NCBI GenBank assembly: GCA_963845265.1
Contig: CAWJRN010000019.1
Location: 11,936 to 75,935 of the forward strand
DNA length: 64,000 nucleotides
Direction: 5' to 3'
DNA from: DYRB01 sp963845265
GTDB lineage: Bacteria > Pseudomonadota > Gammaproteobacteria > Chromatiales > Chromatiaceae
Numbering within the stretch: position 1 is the first letter of the stretch; each line of letters opens with the position of its first letter. The notes below the pieces were generated by a model. It worked only from the letters and a program-made list of their open reading frames with translations. It did not search any database and was not told where the DNA came from. Position numbers and translations under genes: made by a program. Positions 1 through 8,395 of this stretch are shown piece after piece.

Positions 1-265
1 CGCGCTGATCGAGCGCCAGTTTCTTGCGCACGCTGGCAATAAAGGCGGGATCGACGATGGTCGCATTCACCTGCTTGTTGAACGCCAGCATTGCCGCACT
101 GACCCGAGCCGATTCGTCCGCATCCAGCACCGCCTCGCCGCAGGCCGGGCAGTAGTCTCCTGTCACGGACGGAATCGTGGTGGTTTCCCCCTTGTACGTA
201 TAGGGGAAATCCCGTGTATCTCGCACCATCTCGGCGACCGCGCACACTGGACATGTCATATTCAT
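1..265 (-). CDS. mqsA: MqsA-type antitoxin, N-terminal part (runs off the window edge)
   Basis: Only the N-terminal 88 codons are present. The translated start reads MNMTCPVC and has two CxxC pairs at residues 5/8 and 39/42, the zinc-binding N-domain of MqsA (YgiT-type zinc finger). If the second Met (ATG at 259) is the true start, the cysteines fall at 3/6/37/40, the E. coli MqsA spacing. The ATG at 265 overlaps the mqsR stop as ATGA, so the two are translationally coupled. In the family, MqsA neutralises MqsR and represses the operon through a C-terminal HTH domain, which lies outside this window. The toxin-first gene order is typical of mqsRA. Confidence 0.85.
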   Translation of the reverse strand, partial: MNMTCPVCAVAEMVRDTRDFPYTYKGETTTIPSVTGDYCPACGEAVLDADESARVSAAMLAFNKQVNATIVDPAFIASVRKKLALDQR

Positions 266-558
266 AGCTGCTTGAAGGACACAATGAGCACGTCATCGGT
301 CACCGTAAGTTTCAGGTAGACGGCACCGGCCGGCGTGCTTGGCCGGTATACGTCCTGCCACACCCGGTGGTCGGCGTGCGTAGTCATGCTCTTGAAGAAA
401 TCCGCAGGATGCAGCGCTTTGACTACGCCCACCATCCCTTGGAAATCGAACCCCATTGCGGCACCACCCGCCAGTGCCGACAAGGTAGAACGTACCTGGC
501 CCGCCGCGATCAGCGCTCTGACGACGGAAAGCTTGCAGTGCGGGGCGCGCTTCTCCAT
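262..558 (-). CDS. mqsR: MqsR-type mRNA interferase toxin
   Basis: The protein is 98 residues, the same length as E. coli MqsR. It keeps the family landmarks: MEKRAPH start, the DFFKSMTTHADH segment, WQDVYRP, and the C-terminal DVLIVSFK strand. MqsR is a RelE-fold ribonuclease that cuts mRNA mainly at GCU. A longer reading frame extends upstream to 645, but the ATG at 558 matches the family start and leaves the operator palindrome outside the gene. It precedes mqsA with a 4-nt overlap. No truncation or missing core segment is visible, so the toxin looks intact. Confidence 0.93.
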   Translation of the reverse strand: MEKRAPHCKLSVVRALIAAGQVRSTLSALAGGAAMGFDFQGMVGVVKALHPADFFKSMTTHADHRVWQDVYRPSTPAGAVYLKLTVTDDVLIVSFKQL

Positions 559-571
559 AGCGGCGCAAATT

Positions 572-584
572 AACCTAATAGGTT
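572..584. promoter_or_regulatory. MqsA operator palindrome upstream of mqsR
   Basis: The 13 bases AACCT-AAT-AGGTT form a perfect inverted repeat 14 bp upstream of the mqsR start. This matches the known MqsA recognition pattern AACCT-N(2-4)-AGGTT, so it is probably the autoregulatory operator. Confidence 0.8.
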
Positions 585-814
585 TCGCTGGGCAAGTAGA
601 TACTATCCTTGGGGACTTCGGAACGATCCCCTGGTCCCTGAGCACGCCGACGCCCGCGCCGGAGGAAAGACGGGGGCCGAGCTGAAGTATCCCCTCAAAT
701 CCAAACCAAGGATCAATGACTTAGCGACACTCCAGTCAAGGGTGCGACGCAGTATGCATGCCGTCCATGTAACGGACTGATGTGGCGCGAGATTTTGTGG
801 GGATACCTCAGGGT

Positions 815-854
815 GCCGAGCCCCTTTCCTCACCAGCGGGAAGAGGGGCTCGGC
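815..854. repeat. Strong hairpin downstream of the helicase gene
   Basis: Ten-base arms (GCCGAGCCCC at 815-824 and its exact complement at 845-854) with a weaker inner stem. It lies about 70 bp past the helicase stop. No T-tract follows on either strand, so it may be an mRNA-end stabiliser or a dispersed palindrome rather than a classic terminator. The rest of 559-921 shows no gene. Confidence 0.45.
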
Positions 855-921
855 CAGGCTCGGACGGCCTCAGCCTCGTCTGCAAAAGCCAGCTCCGGCG
901 GATACTTGCCCAGTCTCACTG

Positions 922-3393
922 CTACCGGCTGCGCAGATCCCGCGCCAGATGGGCCTGCACCATCTTCAGCTCACCGTAGGAGTAGCCCTCTCCGAGCGCC
1001 TGCTTGGCCAGGGCGAGCTCGTCGGTCCCCGTCTCGGCGAGCACGGCCGCGATCTTTGCGAGCTTCTCGTTGCTGATGACGTCCGTGACGGCGAGCTTGC
1101 CGGTGCGAATGTAGTGGGCCAGGTGGCCCTCGATGGTGTTGGGCTTCAGCGACCGGCGGCTGGCGATCTCCTCGATGCTCAAGCCCTCCTGGTACAGGCG
1201 GTAGCTGATCAGTCGGGTATTGCCTTCTTCTGAGCCTGCCTTGCCCGTGCGCTGCTGCCCTGGGCGAGGGAGGGCCGCGGCGTCGATGCCGTGGCCCCGG
1301 CAATAGTCCGAGACGATGCCCAGTATCTCCTCGCCGTAGCGCTCGACGGTGGGCTTGCCGATGCCCCTGACGGTAGCCAATGCCTCGGGACCGTCCGGCA
1401 GGGTATCGGCGATCTGTCTGAGAACGGCCCGGGTGAGGACCCGGTAGCGGGTAACGCCGTCGCGCTCTTCCTCTTCGGCCTTGCGGGCGCGCCAACGCCC
1501 CAGTGCCGCCAGCAGCCCGTCGCTCTCGGCATCGCCGGGGTGGGCATCGAGCCCTTTCTCCACCAGGGGCCCGGTGGACTCGGTGTCGATCCGGGCCTTG
1601 CCCAGGGCGCCGAGATAGGCGGACGTCGAGAATCGCTCCCGGCAGCTTTCGAGGCAGGCGTTCTTGATCGCCACGACCTTGCGCAGCTCGTCGACGGCCT
1701 GGCGGAGCGTCTTGCGCAGCGCCTTGTTGTCGGTCTCGAACGAGAGGGCGCGGAGCCACGGGAGCAGTCCCTGCTGTAGCTTGCCGGTGAAATAGGCGGA
1801 CGCCTTGCGTAGGCGGTCCTGCAGGTGATCGTCGTCCTCTGGAATGCGGTCCTCGAGGTACAGGGACTGGAGCTGGCGCTGGAACTTTCCGGCGACGCTA
1901 ACGACCTCTTCGATTGTCTGCTTCTCCAGCGCGTCCATGGCGTCCGCTCCGCGCACATCGACGACCCGTTGGTTGGCACGCAGAAGGCCGAAAAGCCTCC
2001 GTAACCGGGTACCGAGGTCGTCGAACCCCCAGCATTCCTGCAGCAGCCGCTGTTGGTAAGCGATGCGGGCGTGATCGAGCTGGTCCCGGGTCGGCGGGTG
2101 GCGGGTGGCCTCGGCGACGTAGTGCGATACCAGTTGATCGGTCATGACGGCCCGGCGGGGGATCGGGGCGCTGAGCACCATGCCCTCGAAGGTCTTGCAG
2201 CGGCTCAGGGCCACGTAGACCTGTCCGTGGGAAAAGGCCGCTTCCGCGTCGATGATGGCCCGCTCGAAGGTCAGCCCCTGGCTCTTGTGAATGGTGATGG
2301 CCCAGGCGAGGCGCAACGGGTATTGGATGAACCTGCCGATGACCTCCTCGGAGATCGCCTTGGTCTCCTTGTCGAGGCTGTATTGGATGTTCTCCCAGGT
2401 GGCCGGCTCCACGTCGATCGCACTCTCGTCGCCAGCACAGCGCACGACGATGCGCTCGCGCTCCAGGTGCGTGACGGTGCCGATCTTGCCGTTGAAGTAA
2501 CGCTTTGCGGGTGCACTGTCGTTGCGCACGAACATGACCTGCGCGCCCTTCTTCAGGGTCAGGGTCTCGGCGGTCGGATAGATTTGCGCCGGGTACTCTC
2601 CCTGTATTTGCGCCGCGTAGGTGCGGGACTTCGAGCCGAGTGCGCACAGGCGCGTCTCGTTGATGTGATCGGCGCCGCGATTGTGCGTCGTCAGGGTGAT
2701 GTAGCCGTCCGAATCATTGGGCGTGAAACCGGGCAGATAGCGAGCATTCAACCGCTCCAGGGTCGCATCGTCCAACCGATTGTCGCGCACCAGATTCAGC
2801 AGCTCGATGAAGTCCGCATCGGACTGACGGTAGATGTGATCGAGCTCGATCGGGACCACCTCGGTCGTCCGCAGCGCCCTGCTGCTGAAGAAGTACCCGG
2901 ACTCATAGAACTCTTTCAGAATGGCCCAGTCCTGCTGGGGCACCACGGGCGCGAGCTGATGGAGGTCGCCAATCATCAGCAGCTGGACGCCGCCGAAAGG
3001 CAGGTTGGAGTCGCGCTGAAGGCGCAGCACGAAGTCGACCGCATCGAGCAGGTCGCAGCGGACCATGCTGATCTCATCGATGACCAGCAGGTCCAGGCTC
3101 TGGATGATCTCGCGCTTTTGCCTGCTGAACCGGCCCTCCGCGGCCCGGTGCTCAACCTCGCCACCGGGCACAAAGGGGCCGAACGGGAGCTGGAAGAAGG
3201 AGTGCAGGGTCACGCCGCCGGCGTTGATCGCCGCCACCCCGGTCGGGGCGGTGACGATCATGCGCTTGGGCAGGTCTTGTTTCAGCGCGTGCAGGAAGGT
3301 GGTCTTACCGGTACCGGCCTTTCCCGTCAGGAAGACGCTGTGGCTGGTGGCGCGGATAAACTCCTGCGCCAGCTGCATCTGTGGATTTTGCAT
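922..3393 (-). CDS. PIF1-like superfamily 1 helicase with HRDC and RecQ-type C-terminal HTH
   Basis: The 823-residue protein begins MQNPQMQLAQEF and carries Walker A GKAGTGKTT at residues 24-32, a PIF1-type TAPTGVAAINAGG motif soon after, a DEISM Walker B, and the late helicase motifs TIHKSQGLTFERAII and VYVALSRCK. An HRDC-like domain (around 650-700, with VRGIGKPTVERYG) and a C-terminal winged HTH_40-like segment (about 730-823) follow; both are usual in RecQ-related helicases. The role is probably unwinding of structured or stalled DNA. The open frame extends further upstream to 3582, but that part overlaps thiC and is low-complexity Arg/Gly shadow, so the ATG at 3393 is chosen. No strong RBS is visible. 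Confidence 0.85.
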   Translation of the reverse strand: MQNPQMQLAQEFIRATSHSVFLTGKAGTGKTTFLHALKQDLPKRMIVTAPTGVAAINAGGVTLHSFFQLPFGPFVPGGEVEHRAAEGRFSRQKREIIQSLDLLVIDEISMVRCDLLDAVDFVLRLQRDSNLPFGGVQLLMIGDLHQLAPVVPQQDWAILKEFYESGYFFSSRALRTTEVVPIELDHIYRQSDADFIELLNLVRDNRLDDATLERLNARYLPGFTPNDSDGYITLTTHNRGADHINETRLCALGSKSRTYAAQIQGEYPAQIYPTAETLTLKKGAQVMFVRNDSAPAKRYFNGKIGTVTHLERERIVVRCAGDESAIDVEPATWENIQYSLDKETKAISEEVIGRFIQYPLRLAWAITIHKSQGLTFERAIIDAEAAFSHGQVYVALSRCKTFEGMVLSAPIPRRAVMTDQLVSHYVAEATRHPPTRDQLDHARIAYQQRLLQECWGFDDLGTRLRRLFGLLRANQRVVDVRGADAMDALEKQTIEEVVSVAGKFQRQLQSLYLEDRIPEDDDHLQDRLRKASAYFTGKLQQGLLPWLRALSFETDNKALRKTLRQAVDELRKVVAIKNACLESCRERFSTSAYLGALGKARIDTESTGPLVEKGLDAHPGDAESDGLLAALGRWRARKAEEEERDGVTRYRVLTRAVLRQIADTLPDGPEALATVRGIGKPTVERYGEEILGIVSDYCRGHGIDAAALPRPGQQRTGKAGSEEGNTRLISYRLYQEGLSIEEIASRRSLKPNTIEGHLAHYIRTGKLAVTDVISNEKLAKIAAVLAETGTDELALAKQALGEGYSYGELKMVQAHLARDLRSR

Positions 3394-3422
3394 TTGGCAT
3401 GGGCCTGGCACTACCCACCTGC

Positions 3423-5315
3423 TCAGACCTCCCGATAGATCTCCGCCCCCTCCTTCACGAACTCCTGCGCCTTCTCCTTCATCCCCTCGGCCAGGGCCGC
3501 CTCGGCGTCGGCGATGCGCTTGGCCTTGGCGTAGTCGCGCACGTCCTGGGTGATCTTCATGGAGCAGAAGTGGGGACCGCACATGGAGCAGAAGTGGGCG
3601 ACCTTGTGGGCCTCATGGGGCATGGTCTCGTCGTGGAATTCCCGCGCCCGCTCGGGGTCGAGGGAGAGGTTGAACTGGTCCTCCCAGCGGAACTCGAAGC
3701 GCGCCTTGGACAGGGCGTTGTCGCGGACCTGGGCGCCGGGCAGGCCCTTGGCCAGGTCGGCACCGTGGGCGGCGATCTTGTAGGTGACGATGCCGTCGCG
3801 CACATCCTGCTTGTTGGGCAGGCCCAGATGCTCCTTGGGCGTGACGTAACAGAGCATGGCGGTGCCGTACCAGCCGATGTTGGCCGCACCGATGCCGGAG
3901 GTGATGTGGTCGTAGGCCGGGGCGATGTCGGTGATCAAGGGCCCGAGGGTGTAGAAGGGGGCCTCGAAACAGTCGTCCAGCTCCTTGGTGACGTTTTCCT
4001 GGACCATGTGCAGGGGGACATGGCCCGGGCCCTCGATCATGACCTGAACGTCGTGCTCCCAGGCGACCTTGGTCAGCTCCCCCAGGGTCTCCAGCTCGGC
4101 GAACTGGGCTGCATCGTTGGCGTCGGCGATGGAGCCAGGGCGAAGTCCGTCGCCCAGGCTGAACGAGACATCGTAGGCCTTCATGATCTCGCAGATGTCT
4201 TCGAAGTGGGTGTAGAGGAAGTTCTCCTCATGGTGTGCCAGACACCACTTGGCGAGGATCGAGCCGCCCCGGGAGACGATGCCGGTAACCCGGTCGGCGG
4301 TCAGCGGCACATAGCGCAGCAACACGCCGGCGTGGATGGTGAAGTAGTCGACCCCCTGCTCGGCCTGCTCGATCAGGGTGTCCCGGAACAACTCCCAGGT
4401 CAGGTCCTCCGGCTTGCCATCGACCTTCTCAAGGGCCTGGTAGATGGGCACCGTCCCTATCGGCATCGGCGCGTTGCGCAGGATCCACTCGCGGGTCTCG
4501 TGGATGTTCTTGCCGGTGGACAGGTCCATGAGGGTATCGCCGCCCCAGCGGGCGGACCAGACCATCTTCTCGACCTCCTCCTCGATGCTGGAGCTGACCG
4601 CGGAATTGCCGATGTTGGTGTTGATCTTCACCCGGAAATTGCGCCCGATGATCATGGGCTCCAGCTCGGGGTGATTGATGTTGGCGGGGATGATGGCGCG
4701 GCCCCGGGCGATCTCGTCGCGCACGAACTCCGGCGTGATAGTCTCGGGCAAGCTGGCGCCGAAGGACTGACCGCGGTGCTGACGCAGGAGCTTGGCGTAG
4801 CGCGGGTCGGCGCGCAGCTCGTCCAGGCGCATGTTCTCGCGGATGGCGACGTATTCCATCTCTGGGGTGATGATCCCCTGACGCGCGTAGTGCATCTGGG
4901 AGACATTGGCACCGGGTTTGGCACGACGCGGGGTGCGCAGGTGCTCGAAGCGCAGGCTGGCCAGGGCCGGATCGGACTGGCGGCGTAGGCCGAAGGCAGA
5001 GGTAGGGCCGGAGAGGGTCTCGGTGTCGCCGCGAGCCTCGATCCAGGGACCGCGGATGTCGGCGAGCCCGGCCATGAGATCGATACGAGCGGCCGGGTCG
5101 GTGTAGGGGCCGGAGGTGTCGTAGATGTAGATCGGCGGGTTCTCTTCGACCCCGGCGCTGGTCTGGGTCGGGGTGAGGGCCACCTCGCGCATGGGCACCT
5201 GAATGTCCGCCCGCGAACCCTGCACATAGACCTTGCGGGACTTAGGGAACGGCTGGGTGACCGCATCCGACAGCTGGGCGGTGCGTGTGACGAAGGCTTG
5301 GGGGATGGCGCTCAT
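3423..5315 (-). CDS. thiC: Phosphomethylpyrimidine synthase ThiC
   Basis: ThiC is a radical-SAM enzyme that converts aminoimidazole ribotide to the HMP-phosphate precursor of thiamine. The 630-residue length fits the family. The C-terminal iron-sulfur motif CSMCGPHFC (CxxCxxxxC) is present, as are the characteristic LMDLSTGKNIHETREW and GPGHVPLHMVQEN segments. The start MSAIPQ at 5315 is the only sensible Met and lies about 95 bp downstream of a TPP riboswitch, which should repress the gene when thiamine pyrophosphate is plentiful. No other thiamine genes are adjacent. Confidence 0.97.
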   Translation of the reverse strand: MSAIPQAFVTRTAQLSDAVTQPFPKSRKVYVQGSRADIQVPMREVALTPTQTSAGVEENPPIYIYDTSGPYTDPAARIDLMAGLADIRGPWIEARGDTETLSGPTSAFGLRRQSDPALASLRFEHLRTPRRAKPGANVSQMHYARQGIITPEMEYVAIRENMRLDELRADPRYAKLLRQHRGQSFGASLPETITPEFVRDEIARGRAIIPANINHPELEPMIIGRNFRVKINTNIGNSAVSSSIEEEVEKMVWSARWGGDTLMDLSTGKNIHETREWILRNAPMPIGTVPIYQALEKVDGKPEDLTWELFRDTLIEQAEQGVDYFTIHAGVLLRYVPLTADRVTGIVSRGGSILAKWCLAHHEENFLYTHFEDICEIMKAYDVSFSLGDGLRPGSIADANDAAQFAELETLGELTKVAWEHDVQVMIEGPGHVPLHMVQENVTKELDDCFEAPFYTLGPLITDIAPAYDHITSGIGAANIGWYGTAMLCYVTPKEHLGLPNKQDVRDGIVTYKIAAHGADLAKGLPGAQVRDNALSKARFEFRWEDQFNLSLDPERAREFHDETMPHEAHKVAHFCSMCGPHFCSMKITQDVRDYAKAKRIADAEAALAEGMKEKAQEFVKEGAEIYREV

Positions 5316-5409
5316 GTGGGTCCTCGGCGTGGCGATGATGCAAGACGCGAGGGACGGGCACGAGCTGGGCCAAGGGAACAGGGGCGGGAATGGGCACCGG
5401 CTCGACCGC

Positions 5410-5490
5410 GCTTCCCTCCGCCGGTGCGATCCGGATCAGGTTCAAGGGGTGTCTCTCAGCCCGACCAAGGTCGGGCACCCCCAGCAGGGT
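5410..5490 (-). promoter_or_regulatory. TPP riboswitch (THI element) of thiC
   Basis: On the minus strand the leader has the conserved THI-box parts in order: a GGGGTGCCCG stem, CTGAGA, the closing CACCCCTT, the ACCTGATC core and the CCGG-containing P4/P5 arm ending in GGAGGGAAG. A short P3 hairpin (CCCGACC/GGTCGGG) precedes CTGAGA. It lies directly upstream of thiC, the classic arrangement. Confidence 0.93.
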
Positions 5491-5668
5491 CTGGTGGAGG
5501 CAAACTATAGCAAGGTGGGGGGTATTTCAAGGTGGACGATGCGACCCTGGGTTACCGCAAAGCCCTCTGCTTGTGTTTGCCGACGTCAATCATCGTTCCG
5601 GCCACCAGCTAACGGTCCGCACAGCGGGCCCTACGGCTCCTAATCAGGAGCACCGGTCAGCCCGGATT

Positions 5669-6163
5669 TCAACCGGCGCCCTCAATGAACTTGCGCAGCT
5701 CTTCCTCCTCGGTCTTGGTCAGCGAGGTCTGGATGACCTTGCCCTTGCCGTGGAAGGCGGAGAGGCCCTCGAGCACCTTGTCGCCTGTGGCCTTGCGCAC
5801 CAGGATGAAGATGGCCGAGCAGCCGCTCTGGAAGTGCTCTCCGAGCTCTTTCATGAACTTGTCGTCGATACCCACGTCTGCCAGGGAACCGGACAGGGCC
5901 CCGGCGCCGGCGCCTACGGCGGCCCCAAGCAAAGGATTGAGGAAGATCATGCCGATGAGCATCCCCCAGAAGCCCCCGCTGGCGGCACCCAGGGCGGTGA
6001 GGTTCTGCGCCTGGTGGAGCTTGACCTTGCCGTCGTCGCCCTTGGTCACGACGACCACGTCTTCCATCTCGATCAGGTATTGCTTCTGCATCTTGGCCAG
6101 GGCAGCGCGCAGGTCGAAGGCGGTCTGCTCGTCCTGGAAGGCAATCGCTACCAAATTACTCAT
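5669..6163 (-). CDS. DUF1269 family membrane-associated protein
   Basis: 164 residues starting MSNLVAIAFQDE. A central glycine/alanine-rich hydrophobic hairpin (about residues 60-92, with FWGMLIGMIFLNPLLGAAVG) sits between two charged alpha/beta parts, the usual DUF1269 layout. The family function is unknown; members are often linked to stress responses. The start is supported by an AGGAA ribosome site 6 nt upstream. It is transcribed divergently from the response regulator gene at 6332, so they share a ~170-bp control region. The 5491-5668 gap shows nothing recognisable. Confidence 0.85.
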   Translation of the reverse strand: MSNLVAIAFQDEQTAFDLRAALAKMQKQYLIEMEDVVVVTKGDDGKVKLHQAQNLTALGAASGGFWGMLIGMIFLNPLLGAAVGAGAGALSGSLADVGIDDKFMKELGEHFQSGCSAIFILVRKATGDKVLEGLSAFHGKGKVIQTSLTKTEEEELRKFIEGAG

Positions 6164-6331
6164 GTTGGGTTCCTATTGGATGGGGGTTCGAGGTTCTGGG
6201 TGCATACTTCGGGCGCGGATCATGCCCAGGCCGAGACCACGGATGCAAGCCCGGATTCCCTGACGGGGCTCGCAAAGGGCCGCAAGCTTTGGCAGCATGG
6301 GGCCAATCCCAACCGCCTCAAAGCAACCCCA

Positions 6332-7006
6332 ATGCGCGTCCTGCTCGTTGAAGACGACCCCCAGCTTTCCTCCTTTCTGCGCAAGGCACTGGGCGAGATC
6401 GGCGCCGTCGTCGATCACACCGGCGACGGGCGCGAGGGGCTGTTTGCCGCCTCTGGGGGCAATTACGACGTGCTCATCCTGGACCGCATGCTGCCCAAGC
6501 TCGACGGCCTGACCATCCTGCGCACCCTGCGCTCCTCTGGAGACACCACCCCTGTGTTGATCCTCAGCGCCCTGGGAGAGGTCGAGGACCGGGTAGAGGG
6601 TCTGCGAGCCGGTGGAGACGACTATCTGGTCAAGCCCTTCGCCTTCTCGGAGTTGCAAGCACGCCTGGAGGCCCTGGCCCGACGCGGCACCGGCCAGTCC
6701 ACCCCGACCACGCGGCTCCAGGTGGCGGATCTGGAGCTGGATCTGTTGACCCGGGAGGTACGGCGTGCCGATACAGCCATCGCACTCCAGCCCAGGGAGT
6801 TTCGGCTGCTGGAATATCTGATGCGTCACGCCGGCCAGGTGGTCACCCGTACCATGCTGCTGGAGCATGTCTGGGACTACCACTTCGACCCCCAGACCAA
6901 CGTCATCGACGTCCATATCAGCCGCCTACGCGCCAAGATCGACAAGGGCTTCAACCCGCCGCTGCTGCACACGGTACGCGGCGCCGGCTATGCCTTGCGG
7001 GGCTGA
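6332..7006 (+). CDS. OmpR/PhoB-type response regulator
   Basis: The 224-residue protein has a receiver domain with the acidic pair at residues 8-9, the phospho-acceptor Asp51 in LILDRMLPKLDG, and Lys in the DDYLVKPF motif, then a winged-helix effector with REFRLLEYLM and the C-terminal TVRGAGYAL signature. It resembles the QseB/PmrA/CusR branch, but the signal cannot be read from sequence. The start at 6332 (MRVLLVEDD) begins the receiver fold directly; the longer open frame upstream is unlikely. It lies 6 bp before its cognate histidine kinase, forming an operon that continues into the lipoprotein peptidase. Confidence 0.93.
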   Translation: MRVLLVEDDPQLSSFLRKALGEIGAVVDHTGDGREGLFAASGGNYDVLILDRMLPKLDGLTILRTLRSSGDTTPVLILSALGEVEDRVEGLRAGGDDYLVKPFAFSELQARLEALARRGTGQSTPTTRLQVADLELDLLTREVRRADTAIALQPREFRLLEYLMRHAGQVVTRTMLLEHVWDYHFDPQTNVIDVHISRLRAKIDKGFNPPLLHTVRGAGYALRG

Positions 7007-7012
7007 TCGGCC

Positions 7013-8395
7013 ATGCGCCTGGGTCCTACCCTCAAGAGTTCCAGCTTCCGGATCAGCCTGCTCTATATGACGCTCCTCGGGGTGACGCTGATCGCCCTGC
7101 TCGGCTTCATCCATTGGTCCACGGCGGGCTATATGGTCCGCCAGAGCGACCAGACCATCGAGGCAGAGATCAACGGCCTGGCGGAGCAGTACCGCAGCGG
7201 CGGCCTGGTCGCCCTCGCGTCCGCCCTGACGCAGCGTGTCGCCCGCGGCACCGAGGGCCGCGGGATCTACCTGCTGGCGGGGGACGACCTGTCCCCGGTG
7301 GTCGGCAACCTCGACCGATGGCCGCGGGTCACCCCAGACGCCGAGGGCTGGATTCGCTTCGATCTGCACGGACGCGGCATCGCCGGTAGCGAGACACATC
7401 AGGCCAGGGCCAAAACCTTTCTCCTGAAAGGTAACCTGCACCTGCTGGTGGGTCGCGACGTGCACGAACTGGAGGCGACCCTCGCCCTCATCGGCAAGGC
7501 CCTGGTATGGGGTTCCGGGCTGGCCGCCGGCCTGGCGGTACTGGGCGGCTGGCTCATGAGCACCGGGGTGTTGCGACGCATCGAGGCCGTCGCCCGGACC
7601 AGTCGGGAGATCATGGACGGGGACCTCAGCCGACGGGTCCCTCGCAGCGGCTCACACGACGAATTCGACCAGCTCGCGGCGAGCCTGAACCGTATGCTCG
7701 ACCGCATCGAGGAGCTGATGGCCCAGGTCCGTCAGGTCGCCGACAACATCGCCCACGATCTACGCACCCCCCTGACCCGTCTGCGCACCCGGCTGGAGGG
7801 CCTGAGCACCGACGGCGACCCGGAGTCTCAGGAGACCCTGGATGCAGCCGTCGCGGAGGCCGACGACCTGCTCGCTACCTTCAATTCCCTGTTGCGCATC
7901 GCCCGCATCGAGGCGGGACGCGGTGCAGATGTAGCACCGGTTGATCTGGCCCTGTTGGTACAGGATGTCGCGGAACTCTACGAGCCCCTGGCCGGTGAGC
8001 GCAATCAGTCCCTGAGCATCTCCGCGCCAGGCCCCCTTTGGGTGCCGGGGGACCGCAACCTCCTGGTCCAGGCCCTGGCCAACCTGGTGGACAACGCCGT
8101 CAAGTACACACCACCAGGGGGCTCCATCGCCATCACCGCGGAGCGTGACGGGCGGACCGCCAGGGTCGTGGTGTCGGACTCAGGCGCGGGCATCCCGATC
8201 GAGTTGCGCGAGCGGGTCTGGGAGCGCTTCTTCCGCATCGATGCCAGTCGTTCAACCCCGGGCAGTGGGCTGGGACTGAGTCTGGTCAAGGCCGTGGCCC
8301 AATTCCATGGGGCGCGACTGGACCTATCGGACAACCACCCGGGGCTGCGCATCGCCCTGTCCATCCCTATGCAGACCAGCGCCCCATCCGCGTGA
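7013..8395 (+). CDS. Two-component sensor histidine kinase (HAMP-HisKA-HATPase)
   Basis: 460 residues. TM1 spans about 12-37, followed by a ~120-residue periplasmic part and TM2 about 162-188. HAMP follows (around 190-240), then the H-box NIAHDLRTPLTRL with His248, and ATP-binding N-, G1- and G2-boxes (LVDNAVKYT, DSGAGI, GSGLGLSLVKAV). All catalytic motifs are intact. The NIAHDLRTPL form is typical of the QseC/CusS-like group. It pairs with the regulator just upstream; its end overlaps the next gene by 4 nt (GTGA), so all three are coupled. Confidence 0.93.
   Translation: MRLGPTLKSSSFRISLLYMTLLGVTLIALLGFIHWSTAGYMVRQSDQTIEAEINGLAEQYRSGGLVALASALTQRVARGTEGRGIYLLAGDDLSPVVGNLDRWPRVTPDAEGWIRFDLHGRGIAGSETHQARAKTFLLKGNLHLLVGRDVHELEATLALIGKALVWGSGLAAGLAVLGGWLMSTGVLRRIEAVARTSREIMDGDLSRRVPRSGSHDEFDQLAASLNRMLDRIEELMAQVRQVADNIAHDLRTPLTRLRTRLEGLSTDGDPESQETLDAAVAEADDLLATFNSLLRIARIEAGRGADVAPVDLALLVQDVAELYEPLAGERNQSLSISAPGPLWVPGDRNLLVQALANLVDNAVKYTPPGGSIAITAERDGRTARVVVSDSGAGIPIELRERVWERFFRIDASRSTPGSGLGLSLVKAVAQFHGARLDLSDNHPGLRIALSIPMQTSAPSA

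Noticed and set aside
2053..4988. Long plus-strand frames opposite the helicase and thiC (461 and 535 codons)
   Set aside because: Antisense shadows of confidently identified genes, no RBS or motif.
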